Of a stretch of 64,000 nt of DNA, positions 8,986-16,798 are shown in pieces. The notes beneath the pieces are model-generated. The model saw nothing but the letters and a program-made list of their open reading frames with translations, was not told the DNA's origin and made no database searches. This DNA comes from Streptomyces ambofaciens ATCC 23877 (GTDB lineage: Bacteria > Actinomycetota > Actinomycetes > Streptomycetales > Streptomycetaceae): the NCBI RefSeq assembly GCF_001267885.1, contig NZ_CP012382.1, positions 310,001-374,000 on the forward strand, read 5' to 3'. Numbering within the stretch: position 1 is the stretch's first letter; each line of letters starts with the position of its first letter. Made by a program: the position numbers and the translations under genes.

Positions 8986-9627
8986 TCATTGTCGACCCTG
9001 TGAACTATTGGGCTGCGCTTTCCTGGTCTCGCGCGATGGCAGCCAGCCGGTTGTTGAGGCGACAGCTGGGGTCGTTTCGGTCTGGCCTGACTTGTCGGAC
9101 TCTGTGCTTGAAGAGGCGAAGAAGTCGGTGAAATGTCGGTTCAGGCCAGTGTGCTTCTCCAACCGCAGCACCCCGTGCTCGGCGAGCTGGACGTTGCCCA
9201 TATCGGTTTCGGTGACATGCAGGACCCGCCGCAGCGCCGCCCGAAGAACCACTGCGTGGCCTTCGGACCCCGCCCCTTGCAGCGCCAGACCCGGCAGCGC
9301 GGGGGCGGCGAAGCGGGCCCGGCGCGGAAACCACTGACCAGCACCGGCGTCCGGCTCGGCGACACGCAGCACGGCATCAGCGAGCGTGTGCAGTTTGATA
9401 TTGAAGCGCTGAGACGTCTGCTTCAGCAGTTCGAACGCCTCGGAGGGGCCGGCTAGACGGTAACGGTGGGCCAGGATTCGTTGCGCCGGTTGGACCGCGG
9501 CCCGCGCCAGCTGCCGGTTGCGGATCTCAAGTGCACCCGCCGAAGCGGCGGGTGCGTCCTCACCAGGGCCGTCCGTGTAGGGACTGGCCGGCAAGGTATG
9601 GGACATCCCCTGGCTTCCGTCGATCAC
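8986..9627 (-). CDS. ANTAR-domain protein with partial GAF domain
   Basis: Residues about 30-95 form an ANTAR RNA-binding domain (EIRNRQLARAAVQPAQRILA, then SEAFELLKQTSQRFN and KLHTLADAVL). Proteins with this domain usually bind paired hairpins in nascent RNA and act as antiterminators. A GAF-like segment follows at about 140-172 (TDMGNVQLAEHGVLRLE, then FTDFFA). It stops short, and the rest (SSSTESDKSGQTET onward) is low-complexity, so the GAF domain looks truncated. The order ANTAR then GAF is the reverse of the common GAF-ANTAR arrangement. The GTG at 9627 has GAGGAGG 8 nt upstream. Confidence 0.8.
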   Translation of the reverse strand: MIDGSQGMSHTLPASPYTDGPGEDAPAASAGALEIRNRQLARAAVQPAQRILAHRYRLAGPSEAFELLKQTSQRFNIKLHTLADAVLRVAEPDAGAGQWFPRRARFAAPALPGLALQGAGSEGHAVVLRAALRRVLHVTETDMGNVQLAEHGVLRLEKHTGLNRHFTDFFASSSTESDKSGQTETTPAVASTTGWLPSRETRKAQPNSSQGRQ

Positions 9628-10012
9628 AACGGCACCTCCTCAAGGCAACTGGACACGAAAGGGCCGCAGGAGCGCACGCTTGCCAGTGACGCGTCCCGCG
9701 GTGTGCCTGTGGCCTAAGCACTCACCCTGCGTAGGCCGTCCCGTCGCACTCGCGGCGCAGATGGCCAGCCTGCGATGCCGAGTACCAGGCGGCCTGACTC
9801 GGTCGTCCCCGCCCGCCCCCAGGGCGACGGGAGCAGCCGCGCGCGGTGGAGAGAGGCCGTCGCTCCCCGCTCGCCTCGCTGCGCCCGCCACCAGAACACG
9901 CGAGATCGGCGCGTTACCGGGAGGGTGATGCGGGCAGCCCTCCGCAGTGTCGGACTGCTACGGACCGGGCATGCCATAGGCGAAAGAGCGGTGGTCACAA
10001 GGGGGATGGGCG
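9628..10012. other. Intergenic stretch without a supported gene
   Basis: Only Arg-rich frames on both strands with no initiation signal are present. I see no repeat, hairpin or RNA gene. It holds the upstream region of the ANTAR gene and of the small ORF at 10013. Confidence 0.5.
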
Positions 10013-10210
10013 ATGACAATGCTCGGCGCAGGGGCACTGTACCTGTTCTGCTACCTCGACGTTGTCGCTTGTCTCGCCATTGGGGACTGGATTTCCGATG
10101 TGGGTCCTCCTTTGCTTTACGGCAGCCCGGCCTCTTTCGTCGCTGGGTTCGTCACCCAGGCCGCACGTGACGTCTATCGGCGAAAGGCGGAGCGCAACGC
10201 GCCTATGTAA
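10013..10210 (+). CDS. Possible small membrane protein, 65 aa
   Basis: The ORF starts with ATG after AGGGGGATGGGCG, a good ribosome binding site at proper spacing. It encodes a hydrophobic stretch (ALYLFCYLDVVACLAIGDW, about residues 8-26), a second apolar part (GSPASFVAGFVTQA) and a basic tail. The third codon positions are less GC-biased than in neighbouring genes, which lowers confidence. No family is recognised. It could be a small inner-membrane protein or a non-coding coincidence. Confidence 0.4.
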   Translation: MTMLGAGALYLFCYLDVVACLAIGDWISDVGPPLLYGSPASFVAGFVTQAARDVYRRKAERNAPM

Positions 10211-10568
10211 GCGTCCGGTTGGACAGTGCGCCCTCGTACTGGGCGTGGTACAGAAGGTTTTTGCGCCGCCGGCCGCATCGGCACCCGGCGGGGTGGTCAC
10301 ACAGACTGGGTGCGCATGGCATCGAGGCGGTCCGAGGCGCCGCGCGGCGGGGTCACCACGAGGAGGGGCACAGAGCCGCATCTTCGAACCGGTGAGAGGC
10401 CTGACCGCGATACGGGTCAACGGAGCATCGGGATGGATAGCTGCCGTGGGGACGAGTTCTGTGACGGTTCCTGTGACCCCTCGCCGTATCTCAAGGGAAT
10501 GCCCGCGCGGCTCTGCCAGCGGCAGAACAACGGCCGGACCGGGCTCGACGATCACTACAGTCCAGCTC
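10211..10568. other. Upstream region of the hydrolase-like gene
   Basis: The hydrolase frame remains open through this stretch, but the translated residues are Arg/Gly-rich and unlike the family, so I treat it as non-coding. No hairpin or repeat stands out. Confidence 0.4.
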
Positions 10569-11309
10569 ATGACGACGACGATTACGACGCGTACGGTCGA
10601 GTACCCGGCCGACGGTCTGACGATGACCGGGCACCTCGCGCTTCCTGCCGGTGTCGACCGCCGGCCCGCCGTGCTGCTCGGACCGGAGGGCACGGGGCTC
10701 AGTGACGTCGAGCGGCGCCGGGCCGATGCTCTCGCCGAACTGGGATACGTAGCGCTGGCCTTCGACCTTCACGGCGGACGCTATTTGAGCGACCCCGAGG
10801 AGATGCTGGCCCGTTGCATGCCATTGCTCGCTGATCCCGACCGGATGCGGAGCATCGGCCATGCTGCGCTCGACGTGTTGCGCGCCGAACCGCGGACCGA
10901 CCCCGACCGTATCGCCGCCGTCGGTTACGGCACCGGGGGCGCCATCGCGCTGGAGCTCGGACGCGACGGCGTCAACCTGCGCGCGATCGGCACAGTCAAC
11001 GCAACGACCACGGGCCGACCGGGCGAGGCGGCACGTATTCGCTGCCCGGTGTGGGCCGGGGTCGGGTCGGAAGACCCGATCATGCCGCCCGCGCAACGCA
11101 ACGCGTTCACCGCTGAGATGCAGGCAGCAGGCGTCGACTGGCGCCTCACGGTCTACGGCGGCGCCTTGCACGCCTTCCACCACCCGCCGGTCGACCACCC
11201 CACGGTCCCCGGCGTCGGCTACCACCCGCAGCACGCGCAGCGCGCCTGGCGCGACGTCGTCGGCCTGCTCGCCGAGTGCCTGCCCGTGACGGACGATCTG
11301 GAGGCATGA
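10569..11309 (+). CDS. Dienelactone hydrolase family protein lacking the nucleophile
   Basis: The ATG at 10569 gives 246 residues, the normal length for this alpha/beta-hydrolase family. Recognisable blocks are AVLLGPEGTGL near the N-terminus, FDLHGGRYLSDPEEM, the nucleophile elbow VGYGTGGAIAL at about 118-128, the Asp region GVGSEDPIMP and the His region YGGALHAFHHP. In active members the elbow is GxCxGG or GxSxGG; here a Gly codon (GGC at 10927) sits where the Cys or Ser should be. The Asp and His are kept. The fold is clear, but catalysis by the usual mechanism is unlikely, so it may be a non-catalytic or binding homologue. It is monocistronic. Confidence 0.8.
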   Translation: MTTTITTRTVEYPADGLTMTGHLALPAGVDRRPAVLLGPEGTGLSDVERRRADALAELGYVALAFDLHGGRYLSDPEEMLARCMPLLADPDRMRSIGHAALDVLRAEPRTDPDRIAAVGYGTGGAIALELGRDGVNLRAIGTVNATTTGRPGEAARIRCPVWAGVGSEDPIMPPAQRNAFTAEMQAAGVDWRLTVYGGALHAFHHPPVDHPTVPGVGYHPQHAQRAWRDVVGLLAECLPVTDDLEA

Positions 11310-11567
11310 CCGGGCACCGACGCGCTTCCTCATGGCCCTGACCGAGAGCTGATCGCTGCTGTGGCCGCCGCCGGCCCGCTCATCCGTTCCCCTGCCGTCG
11401 AGGGCCTTCAAGAGGCCGACGGGGGCGGGCTCGTGCGGTGACGCGGTGACGTACCCCTTCGCCAGGCGGCGTGCTGGTCCGTGGACCTCAGCCAATCGCT
11501 CCCGCCGACCGGCCTGGGGCGGTAGTGTTTCGGCAGGCCCTTTCTCAAGCTCATCCGTGCTGAACGA

Positions 11568-11604
11568 GCGGGCGGACGACCCCTTCCGGGGGTGGCTCGC
11601 CCGC
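11568..11604 (+). promoter_or_regulatory. Leader hairpin upstream of the tiny ORF
   Basis: GCGGGCG at 11568-11574 pairs with CGCCCGC at 11598-11604 and encloses a second hairpin, CCCC-TTCC-GGGG. The structure ends 36 nt before the possible TTG start at 11641. It could be a terminator of an upstream RNA or a leader element (attenuator) for the tiny gene. Confidence 0.35.
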
Positions 11605-11640
11605 GCCCAGTAGACACGGATAACGAGAAAGGAAACCCTC

Positions 11641-11748
11641 TTGGAGAAGTTGAAGAACATCATCACCTGGCGCAACGCCGGGCGGGTCGGGGTAAGGGTG
11701 GCCGGCGTCGTACTCGCCAAGGTCATCTGTTCATGGCTCGGCCTGTAG
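11641..11748 (+). CDS. Possible 35-residue cationic amphipathic peptide
   Basis: From TTG 11641 to TAG 11746 the frame encodes a peptide with a charged start (MEKLKNIITWRN) and a hydrophobic, basic remainder (VRVAGVVLAKVICSWLGL). GAGAAAGGAAACCC provides a ribosome binding site 8-9 nt upstream; an internal TTG at 11650 is an alternative start. The net charge is clearly positive, with one Cys and two Trp, like membrane-active peptides or leaderless bacteriocins. No modification or export gene is adjacent. Its brevity and rare start codon keep confidence low, but the flanking hairpins support a real transcript. Confidence 0.35.
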   Translation: MEKLKNIITWRNAGRVGVRVAGVVLAKVICSWLGL

Positions 11749-11775
11749 AGGTGAGGAAGGGCTTACGGGGAACGA

Positions 11776-11794
11776 CCCGGCAGTACGAGCCGGG
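11776..11794 (+). terminator. Hairpin after the tiny ORF
   Basis: CCCGGC (11776-11781) pairs with GCCGGG (11789-11794) around a 7-nt loop, 28 nt after the stop of the tiny ORF. It has no U-run, as is usual for Streptomyces terminators. Confidence 0.4.
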
Positions 11795-11873
11795 CCCCGG
11801 CCATCGGATCACCCAAGGTGATAGCACCCGTCGGTGCGCCTCGGTCGGCCACCCCCTCGTCGTGACCGTTCCC

Positions 11874-11888
11874 TCACCCTGAGGGTGA
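11874..11888. promoter_or_regulatory. 15-bp palindrome TCACCC-TGA-GGGTGA
   Basis: A perfect inverted repeat with 6-bp arms and a 3-nt centre lies about 130 bp beyond the stop of the flavoprotein gene. The arms equal those of the 17-bp palindromes at 39971, 41975 and 42787, but the centre is two bases shorter, so it would present the half-sites differently. Function unknown. Confidence 0.3.
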
Positions 11889-12015
11889 CGAAACGGTCTG
11901 CTGCATCTTGAAGATGTCGGACAGGTCCTGACTGGCCGACCCGTCCGGCCGCTGCCCCTCCCCCGAGCAGGGTGAGATCGGGCGACGCACCCTGCCCCGG
12001 TAGAAGCAGCGATTC

Positions 12016-13848
12016 TCAGCGCAGCAACGCGTCGAGGAACGGGCTGGAGATCACGTGGTGGGGATCGAGCCGGTTCAGGATCGCGACCGCCTCGTCCCAG
12101 CCCGGGCCGCCTCCGGCGCGCAGGGCGGCGGGGACGGCTCTCGTGAGGACGTCCGGGTCGGACCATGCGGCGGTGTCGGTGTAACCCCAGCCCTTCGACC
12201 ACTCCACACGGACGGTCGCCCGGTCCCCGTCCATGGCCAGGAGGAACTGCTCGATGTCCCGGTAGAAGCGGTGCAGGGCGGGTGTGGTCGGCAAGGAGAG
12301 GACGTCGATCCACACGGCCGTGTCGACGTCCGGCCGGTCCGGACGCGGCCGCAGGGCGGACAGCAGCGGTGGCCGGGCTCCGGGGACGCCGCTCACGGAC
12401 GGATCCTCCAGGCCGGTCACCCGGATCTCCACCTGGCCGTTGACCGGGTACTCGCCTCGTGCCGCGTACTCGGCGAGCAGCGTGCGGTAGAAGTCGGCGA
12501 ACCGGCTGACCACCCACTGCAGATCGGCGCGGCGGGTGAGGACGGCATAGCCGTTGGCCGTCTCGCGCAGGGTGGTGGGCCGGACGTACTCCAGCAGGTT
12601 GCGGGAGGCACCCCACAGGTCCGAGCGCAGCCCGCCCGCCAGCAGGTGGGTGAGCACGTCGCCGGTCAGCACGTCCCGCACGAGGGTTCTGGACAGCAGG
12701 ACGTCGGTGATGTCACCGGTCAGTGCGACCTTGGCCAGCAGGTACTGGATCTGTCCGAAGAGCGGGGCGCTCGCCCACGCTCCCGAGACGAGCGTTCCGG
12801 CGAGCCGGGCCACCGGCTCGGGAAGCGAGTCGGAGAACGGGTAGTTGTACGGCCCGTCGACCGCCCGGGAGGCGAACGGCCGGTCGGGGGCGACGCTCCA
12901 GACCTTCAGCCAGGGCTTGTCCGTGAACGCGAACCAGATCGCCTCCGCCCGGCCGGTCCTGTCCACGAAGCCGGCCAGGGTCCTGGTGCCGGCCGGGGCC
13001 CCGGGGGCGGCGAACAGTTCGGTGGCGGGGATGTCCAGGAAGGACCGGCAGCGCAGGTTGTGGTCGGTGCCCATCCGCACCACGGCCTCGGTGACGAGAG
13101 AACGGCCGAGGTGGGTGAGGAGCGCGTCGCAGTCGGGATCGGCCCGGCCGACCGTCCGCAGGAGGTACCGTCCGGCGCCGTCGTCCCAGACGACAGCGGT
13201 CAGCTCGGTGACCAGGTTGCTCAACGAGCCGTATCCGTGGCCGGGTGAGGGGTTCTCACCGTTGGCGGGGACGGCCGTGCCGTGCGCGCCGATGGCCAGC
13301 GCGCCGCCGACCGACAGTTCCCCGGGCGCCGGCGCGGCGACGACCCCGTATCCGTGCGCTCCGGCGAACGCGAGGAGATTTTCCAGCAGGGCTCCGGCTT
13401 GGACCCGGATCAGGGCCGACCCGTCGGCGTCCTGCCGCTCCAGCGACATCCCGGTGAGGTGCGCGGTGGTGTCCACCAGGACGACCCGGGCCGCGGCGGG
13501 TGTGCCGTCGGCCACCGTGAGCGGGGCCCAGCCGTGCCGCTTGCCCTGGGCGCGTACCGTCCAGCCGGCACCGTGGGCCCAGTTCACTACGTCGAGTACG
13601 TCCTGCGGGGTGCGTGGCGCGCACGTCCACAACTGGTCGGCGCGGATCTCACCGGCCCAGTTCTCGTATACGCGCCGGTAGACGTCGAGCCCGGGCGGAA
13701 AGCCGGGCGGTGAGGGGGTGTCGGCGTAGGCGCTGCCCGGCCGGACCACTCCGCGTAACAGCCAGACCCCGCCGCCCGCGGCGACGGACGAGGCGAGCAG
13801 CCTGCGCCGCGACAGTCCGCCGCCCTGAACCGAAGACTCGTCCGTCAT
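12016..13848 (-). CDS. Tat-exported FAD-linked oxidase, type II cholesterol-oxidase-like
   Basis: The 610-residue flavoprotein is of the vanillyl-alcohol-oxidase fold. A Tat signal (LSRRRLLASSVAAGGG, residues 12-27) directs export of the folded protein. The FAD-binding PCMH domain spans about 70-245, and His105 in GKRHGWAPL is the likely covalent FAD attachment site. SVGGALAIGAHGTAV is the typical flavin-contacting loop. The C-terminal two thirds resemble the cholesterol oxidase substrate-binding domain of the Brevibacterium-type enzyme. It would oxidise a sterol or other bulky alcohol with O2, giving H2O2. The ATG at 13848 has AGGGGAGG 9 nt upstream; an ATG 10 codons earlier lacks one. Substrate is inferred from the family only. 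Confidence 0.82.
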   Translation of the reverse strand: MTDESSVQGGGLSRRRLLASSVAAGGGVWLLRGVVRPGSAYADTPSPPGFPPGLDVYRRVYENWAGEIRADQLWTCAPRTPQDVLDVVNWAHGAGWTVRAQGKRHGWAPLTVADGTPAAARVVLVDTTAHLTGMSLERQDADGSALIRVQAGALLENLLAFAGAHGYGVVAAPAPGELSVGGALAIGAHGTAVPANGENPSPGHGYGSLSNLVTELTAVVWDDGAGRYLLRTVGRADPDCDALLTHLGRSLVTEAVVRMGTDHNLRCRSFLDIPATELFAAPGAPAGTRTLAGFVDRTGRAEAIWFAFTDKPWLKVWSVAPDRPFASRAVDGPYNYPFSDSLPEPVARLAGTLVSGAWASAPLFGQIQYLLAKVALTGDITDVLLSRTLVRDVLTGDVLTHLLAGGLRSDLWGASRNLLEYVRPTTLRETANGYAVLTRRADLQWVVSRFADFYRTLLAEYAARGEYPVNGQVEIRVTGLEDPSVSGVPGARPPLLSALRPRPDRPDVDTAVWIDVLSLPTTPALHRFYRDIEQFLLAMDGDRATVRVEWSKGWGYTDTAAWSDPDVLTRAVPAALRAGGGPGWDEAVAILNRLDPHHVISSPFLDALLR

Positions 13849-13952
13849 CCCCGAGAACCTCCCCTGGTCCCGCCTCATCCGGGCCGGCCCTGATGGGTCG
13901 ACCGAGCCCGCACGCTAATCGGCGACCAAGAGCCTTGTAGTCATATAGTCGT

Positions 13953-13969
13953 TCGATCTACACGATCGA
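13953..13969. promoter_or_regulatory. Operator-like palindrome upstream of the flavoprotein gene
   Basis: TCGATC-tacac-GATCGA is a perfect 6-bp inverted repeat with a 5-nt centre. It lies in an AT-richer stretch (GTCATATAGTCG next to it) about 105 bp upstream of the flavoprotein start. It is a plausible repressor site overlapping a promoter. Confidence 0.35.
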
Positions 13970-14114
13970 GTGAGAATCGCGCGAACGCCCCTCCTGGGCA
14001 TCCCAGACCAGATGCGGCCCCGCTGGCGTTCAGGCTGGAACGCGCCGTCCGCTTCGGCCACGGAATCGACGTGCCGCACGCAGCCGCCTTGAGGGCTGTC
14101 CGTACGGCGGACAC

Positions 14115-14151
14115 GGCTGGGCGGCACCCAGGCTCCGGGTGCCGCCCAGCC
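14115..14151. terminator. Perfect 15-bp stem, 7-nt loop
   Basis: GGCTGGGCGGCACCC (14115-14129) pairs completely with GGGTGCCGCCCAGCC (14137-14151). This is a very stable hairpin and a likely terminator. No intact gene ends beside it on either strand, so it may serve a lost gene or a non-coding transcript. Confidence 0.6.
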
Positions 14152-14624
14152 CGGCAGCCGTCCGGTACCGCCGTTCTACCGGGCGCTGCGTCTCGGTCAC
14201 CGCGAGGCGGGAAGATCAGCGCTGGAGAGTGAGGGCACCAGACCGCCACGACAGTCGGTCGTTCCCCTTCGAAGAGAACGCGGACGGCTACTGCACCACG
14301 AACGACCGCGAGGCCCCGAAGACGCTGGTGCGCCCATGACCGCTCGCAAGAGCAGGCCGGTGAGGACGGCGGCCACCACATGCGACGTCATCGGAGAGAT
14401 GTCGGCTTGCGTGAGGCGCAGAAAAGATCAGTTCAGATCAGTTCAGAGCCCCTTTGCCGACTCGCTGTCCCGTGCGTGGACGTCCCGAGCGTCATGCCCA
14501 ACAGTCCCCGGGGCCGAAGGGCCGGGCTGACGACGGCATTGGCATTCGGGCGTGTGGTCGACTTAGGCTGCGTCAGTTCGTGTCGTTCACGGCGGCAGCC
14601 CATCGACGGAGAGGAAAGCCGACA

Positions 14625-16106
14625 ATGCAGCAGGCATCGGCCACCGACCCGGCTCCCGGGCGCCGCCCCGAGCTGGTCCCTGACCCTGATGTGGAGGCAG
14701 CCCGTATCGCGGCGGTGCGCCGCTACGACATCCTCGACACTCCGCCCGACGGGGCGTTCGACCGGGTGGCGGCGATGGCCGCCCGGCTCTTCGACGTGCC
14801 GGTGGCCACCGTCACGATCGTGGACACCGACCGTATCTGGTTCAAGGCCGCCCACGGTCTGGAGGGTGTCGCGGAGATCGGTCGTGATCCGGGCCTGTGC
14901 GGCTCGGCGATCCTACGCGATGACACGATGGTCATCCCCGACACTCTCAAGGACCCCGTCGCGGCGGACAATCCTCTGGTTGCCGGAGATATGGGGGTGC
15001 GCTTCTACGCCGCCGCACCGATCATCACCCCGGAAGGACACCGGCTGGGCACGGTCAACGTCCTCGACACTCGGCCGCGCTCGATCACCGAGGAGGACAC
15101 CGCCACTCTTGCCGATCTCGCCGCGATCGTGCTGGACGAGATGGAGTTGCGGCTGTCGGCGCTGCGCGCGCTGCGCGACGAACAAGCCCGCCGGGAGGCG
15201 GAGAGGCGGCACGCCGAGGCGGAACGGGCGCGGGCCGAGGGGGAACGGGCGGCGCGGGAGAAGGCGGAGCAGGACAAGGCCGCCATCGCCGCGTTCGCCT
15301 CCACCCTCCAGCGCACCTTGCTTCCCCCGGCCCTGCCCGTGGTGCCGGGACTGGAACTGGCCTGCCACTACCGCACCGCCTCCAGGCACGACGTGGGCGG
15401 CGACTTCTACGACGTCTTCCCCCTCAACGGCGGCCGGTGGGCGTTCTTCCTCGGTGACGTGTGCGGCAAAGGACCCGAGGCGGCAACCGTCACCGCCCTG
15501 ACCCGCCACACCCTGCGCACTGCGGCTCAGATCAACGCCAACCCCGTCACCGTGCTGAGCGCGCTCAACACCATGCTGCTTGCTGACGTCACCGCCGGCC
15601 GCCGTTTCTGCACCGTCCTCTTCGGCCTCCTGGAGCCCCGGGAGGACGGCGGCTTTACCGTCACCGTCGCCACCGGCGGCCACCCGCCGGCCTACCACGT
15701 GCGCCCCGACGACAGCGGCGCTGTCTGGGTGCGAACCGTACACCCCAAGGGCGGCATGCTCGTCGGCGCCTTCCCGCAGGCGCCTTTCACCCAAACCACC
15801 TTCTCCCTGACAGCCGGGGAAAGCCTGTTCCTCTACACCGATGGGCTGATCGAAGCCCGCACCACCGAGGGAGCCATGCTCGGCGAGGACGGCCTGGTCG
15901 GCTTCCTCCACCAGCGCACAGGGCCCGTCACCGCCACCTCCCTGGTCGAGGACAGCATCACCCTGCTGGCCTCGCTGCCCGACGGAGCCGGCGACGACGT
16001 GGCCCTGCTGGCCCTGTCCGTCCCCCACCCTCACACCACACCCGACGGCAGTGTCGCTGCCACCGTCCACACAGCCGCCGCGCCCGAACACTTCGGCCAG
16101 GAGTAA
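14625..16106 (+). CDS. GAF-domain PP2C/SpoIIE-type serine phosphatase
   Basis: The 493-residue protein has an N-terminal GAF domain (about 25-170, ending GTVNVLDTRPRSIT), a charged coiled coil (about 185-225, rich in EAERARAEGERAA) and a C-terminal SpoIIE phosphatase (about 230-465) with the metal-binding motifs DVGGDFYDVF, FLGDVCGKG, TGGHPPAY and GAGDDVALL. Such proteins dephosphorylate STAS anti-anti-sigma factors in response to small molecules sensed by GAF. The ATG at 14625 follows GGAGAGGAAAG. The STAS gene 8 bp downstream is the obvious partner, so this is a partner-switching module. The cognate anti-sigma kinase is not in the window. Confidence 0.93.
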   Translation: MQQASATDPAPGRRPELVPDPDVEAARIAAVRRYDILDTPPDGAFDRVAAMAARLFDVPVATVTIVDTDRIWFKAAHGLEGVAEIGRDPGLCGSAILRDDTMVIPDTLKDPVAADNPLVAGDMGVRFYAAAPIITPEGHRLGTVNVLDTRPRSITEEDTATLADLAAIVLDEMELRLSALRALRDEQARREAERRHAEAERARAEGERAAREKAEQDKAAIAAFASTLQRTLLPPALPVVPGLELACHYRTASRHDVGGDFYDVFPLNGGRWAFFLGDVCGKGPEAATVTALTRHTLRTAAQINANPVTVLSALNTMLLADVTAGRRFCTVLFGLLEPREDGGFTVTVATGGHPPAYHVRPDDSGAVWVRTVHPKGGMLVGAFPQAPFTQTTFSLTAGESLFLYTDGLIEARTTEGAMLGEDGLVGFLHQRTGPVTATSLVEDSITLLASLPDGAGDDVALLALSVPHPHTTPDGSVAATVHTAAAPEHFGQE

Positions 16107-16114
16107 TAACCGAC

Positions 16115-16597
16115 GTGACCGACACGCTGCAGCTGACCGTCCGGCACCCCCGCCCCGGCCTGGCGATCGCCACTGTCGCCGGGGACGTGGACACACGCAC
16201 CGCGGACACCCTGCGCCGAGAAGCCTCGGAGATCATCCAGCAAGGGTGTCCGCGCCTGGTTCTGGACCTGTCAGGGGTCCGCTTTTGCGATTCCGCCGGC
16301 CTGAGCGCGCTCATCGGCCTCTGGCACGCCGCTCAGGCGGCGGGCGGCGCACTCAGACTCGCCGACGTCCCCGACCGCCTGATGCGAATGCTCGTCATCA
16401 CCGGTGTCGACGCGGTGCTGCCGGTCCACGCCACCGCTGCCGAAGCAGTCACCGCCATGACCGACAGCTCATTCGCAGGCACCAGCGAGCATGGCTCGAT
16501 CATCGACGCCTCCACAAGGGGCGGGACCGGCGAACCTGCCGGGGTGGAGCCCATGGCCTGCGACAGCGCGCACACCCCCGCTGCCGACCTGAGCTGA
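16115..16597 (+). CDS. STAS-domain anti-anti-sigma factor
   Basis: Residues about 5-105 form a STAS domain. The core VLDLSGVRFCDSAGLSALIG holds the Ser that is normally phosphorylated by an anti-sigma kinase (Asp-Ser-Ala-Gly). A tail of about 50 residues of low complexity follows. It would bind an anti-sigma factor when unphosphorylated, and the upstream SpoIIE phosphatase would reactivate it. The GTG start lies 8 bp after the phosphatase stop, and the AGGAG ribosome binding site is inside that gene's end. Confidence 0.92.
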   Translation: MTDTLQLTVRHPRPGLAIATVAGDVDTRTADTLRREASEIIQQGCPRLVLDLSGVRFCDSAGLSALIGLWHAAQAAGGALRLADVPDRLMRMLVITGVDAVLPVHATAAEAVTAMTDSSFAGTSEHGSIIDASTRGGTGEPAGVEPMACDSAHTPAADLS

Positions 16598-16798
16598 TCG
16601 CGACAGGCGCGCGAAGGTCGGAGCGGCGGTCTCGGCCGGGACGACGCGTCCCGCACGGCGTACCGATTCAGTCCAGCGTAAGGCGCCTGGTGGGAGGCGC
16701 TTCTCAGCTCGTCTTCGGCCGTTCGGCAGGCGGAGCGTCGGTGAACCACTGCCGACAGCGGTCGGTGCGGGCCATGACGGTGCATCTGTGGGACCTCG

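Larger units (their letters stand above)
11310..12015. other. Intergenic region with hairpins, a palindrome and a possible tiny gene
   Basis: This 700-bp gap between the hydrolase-like gene and the flavoprotein holds an ordered set of elements, each listed separately: a GC-rich two-part hairpin at 11568-11604, a possible 35-codon gene at 11641-11748, a hairpin at 11776-11794 and a 15-bp palindrome at 11874-11888. Nothing else in it looks coding. Confidence 0.5.
13849..14624. other. Long intergenic region with an operator-like palindrome and a strong hairpin
   Basis: No gene is supported in these 776 bp. A 17-bp palindrome lies at 13953-13969 and a perfect 15-bp stem at 14115-14151; a small hairpin GTCCG-tacgg-CGGAC lies at 14098-14112. 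The stretch 14230-14340 reads somewhat protein-like on the plus strand (FPFEENADGYCTTNDREAP) but lacks a start signal; it may be gene debris. Confidence 0.45.

Noticed and set aside
11874..11888. Fourth copy of the TCACCC/GGGTGA palindrome
   Set aside because: The arms match but the centre is 3 instead of 5 nt and no gene start lies at the same distance, so it was kept apart from the three-copy set.
12016..12616. Long Arg/Pro-rich frames opposite the flavoprotein and other large genes
   Set aside because: They are antisense shadows of high-GC coding DNA, with no ribosome binding sites or family-like text.
14139..14391. Short frames with partly protein-like text
   Set aside because: Neither strand offers a start with a ribosome binding site or a recognisable family; possibly debris, not called.
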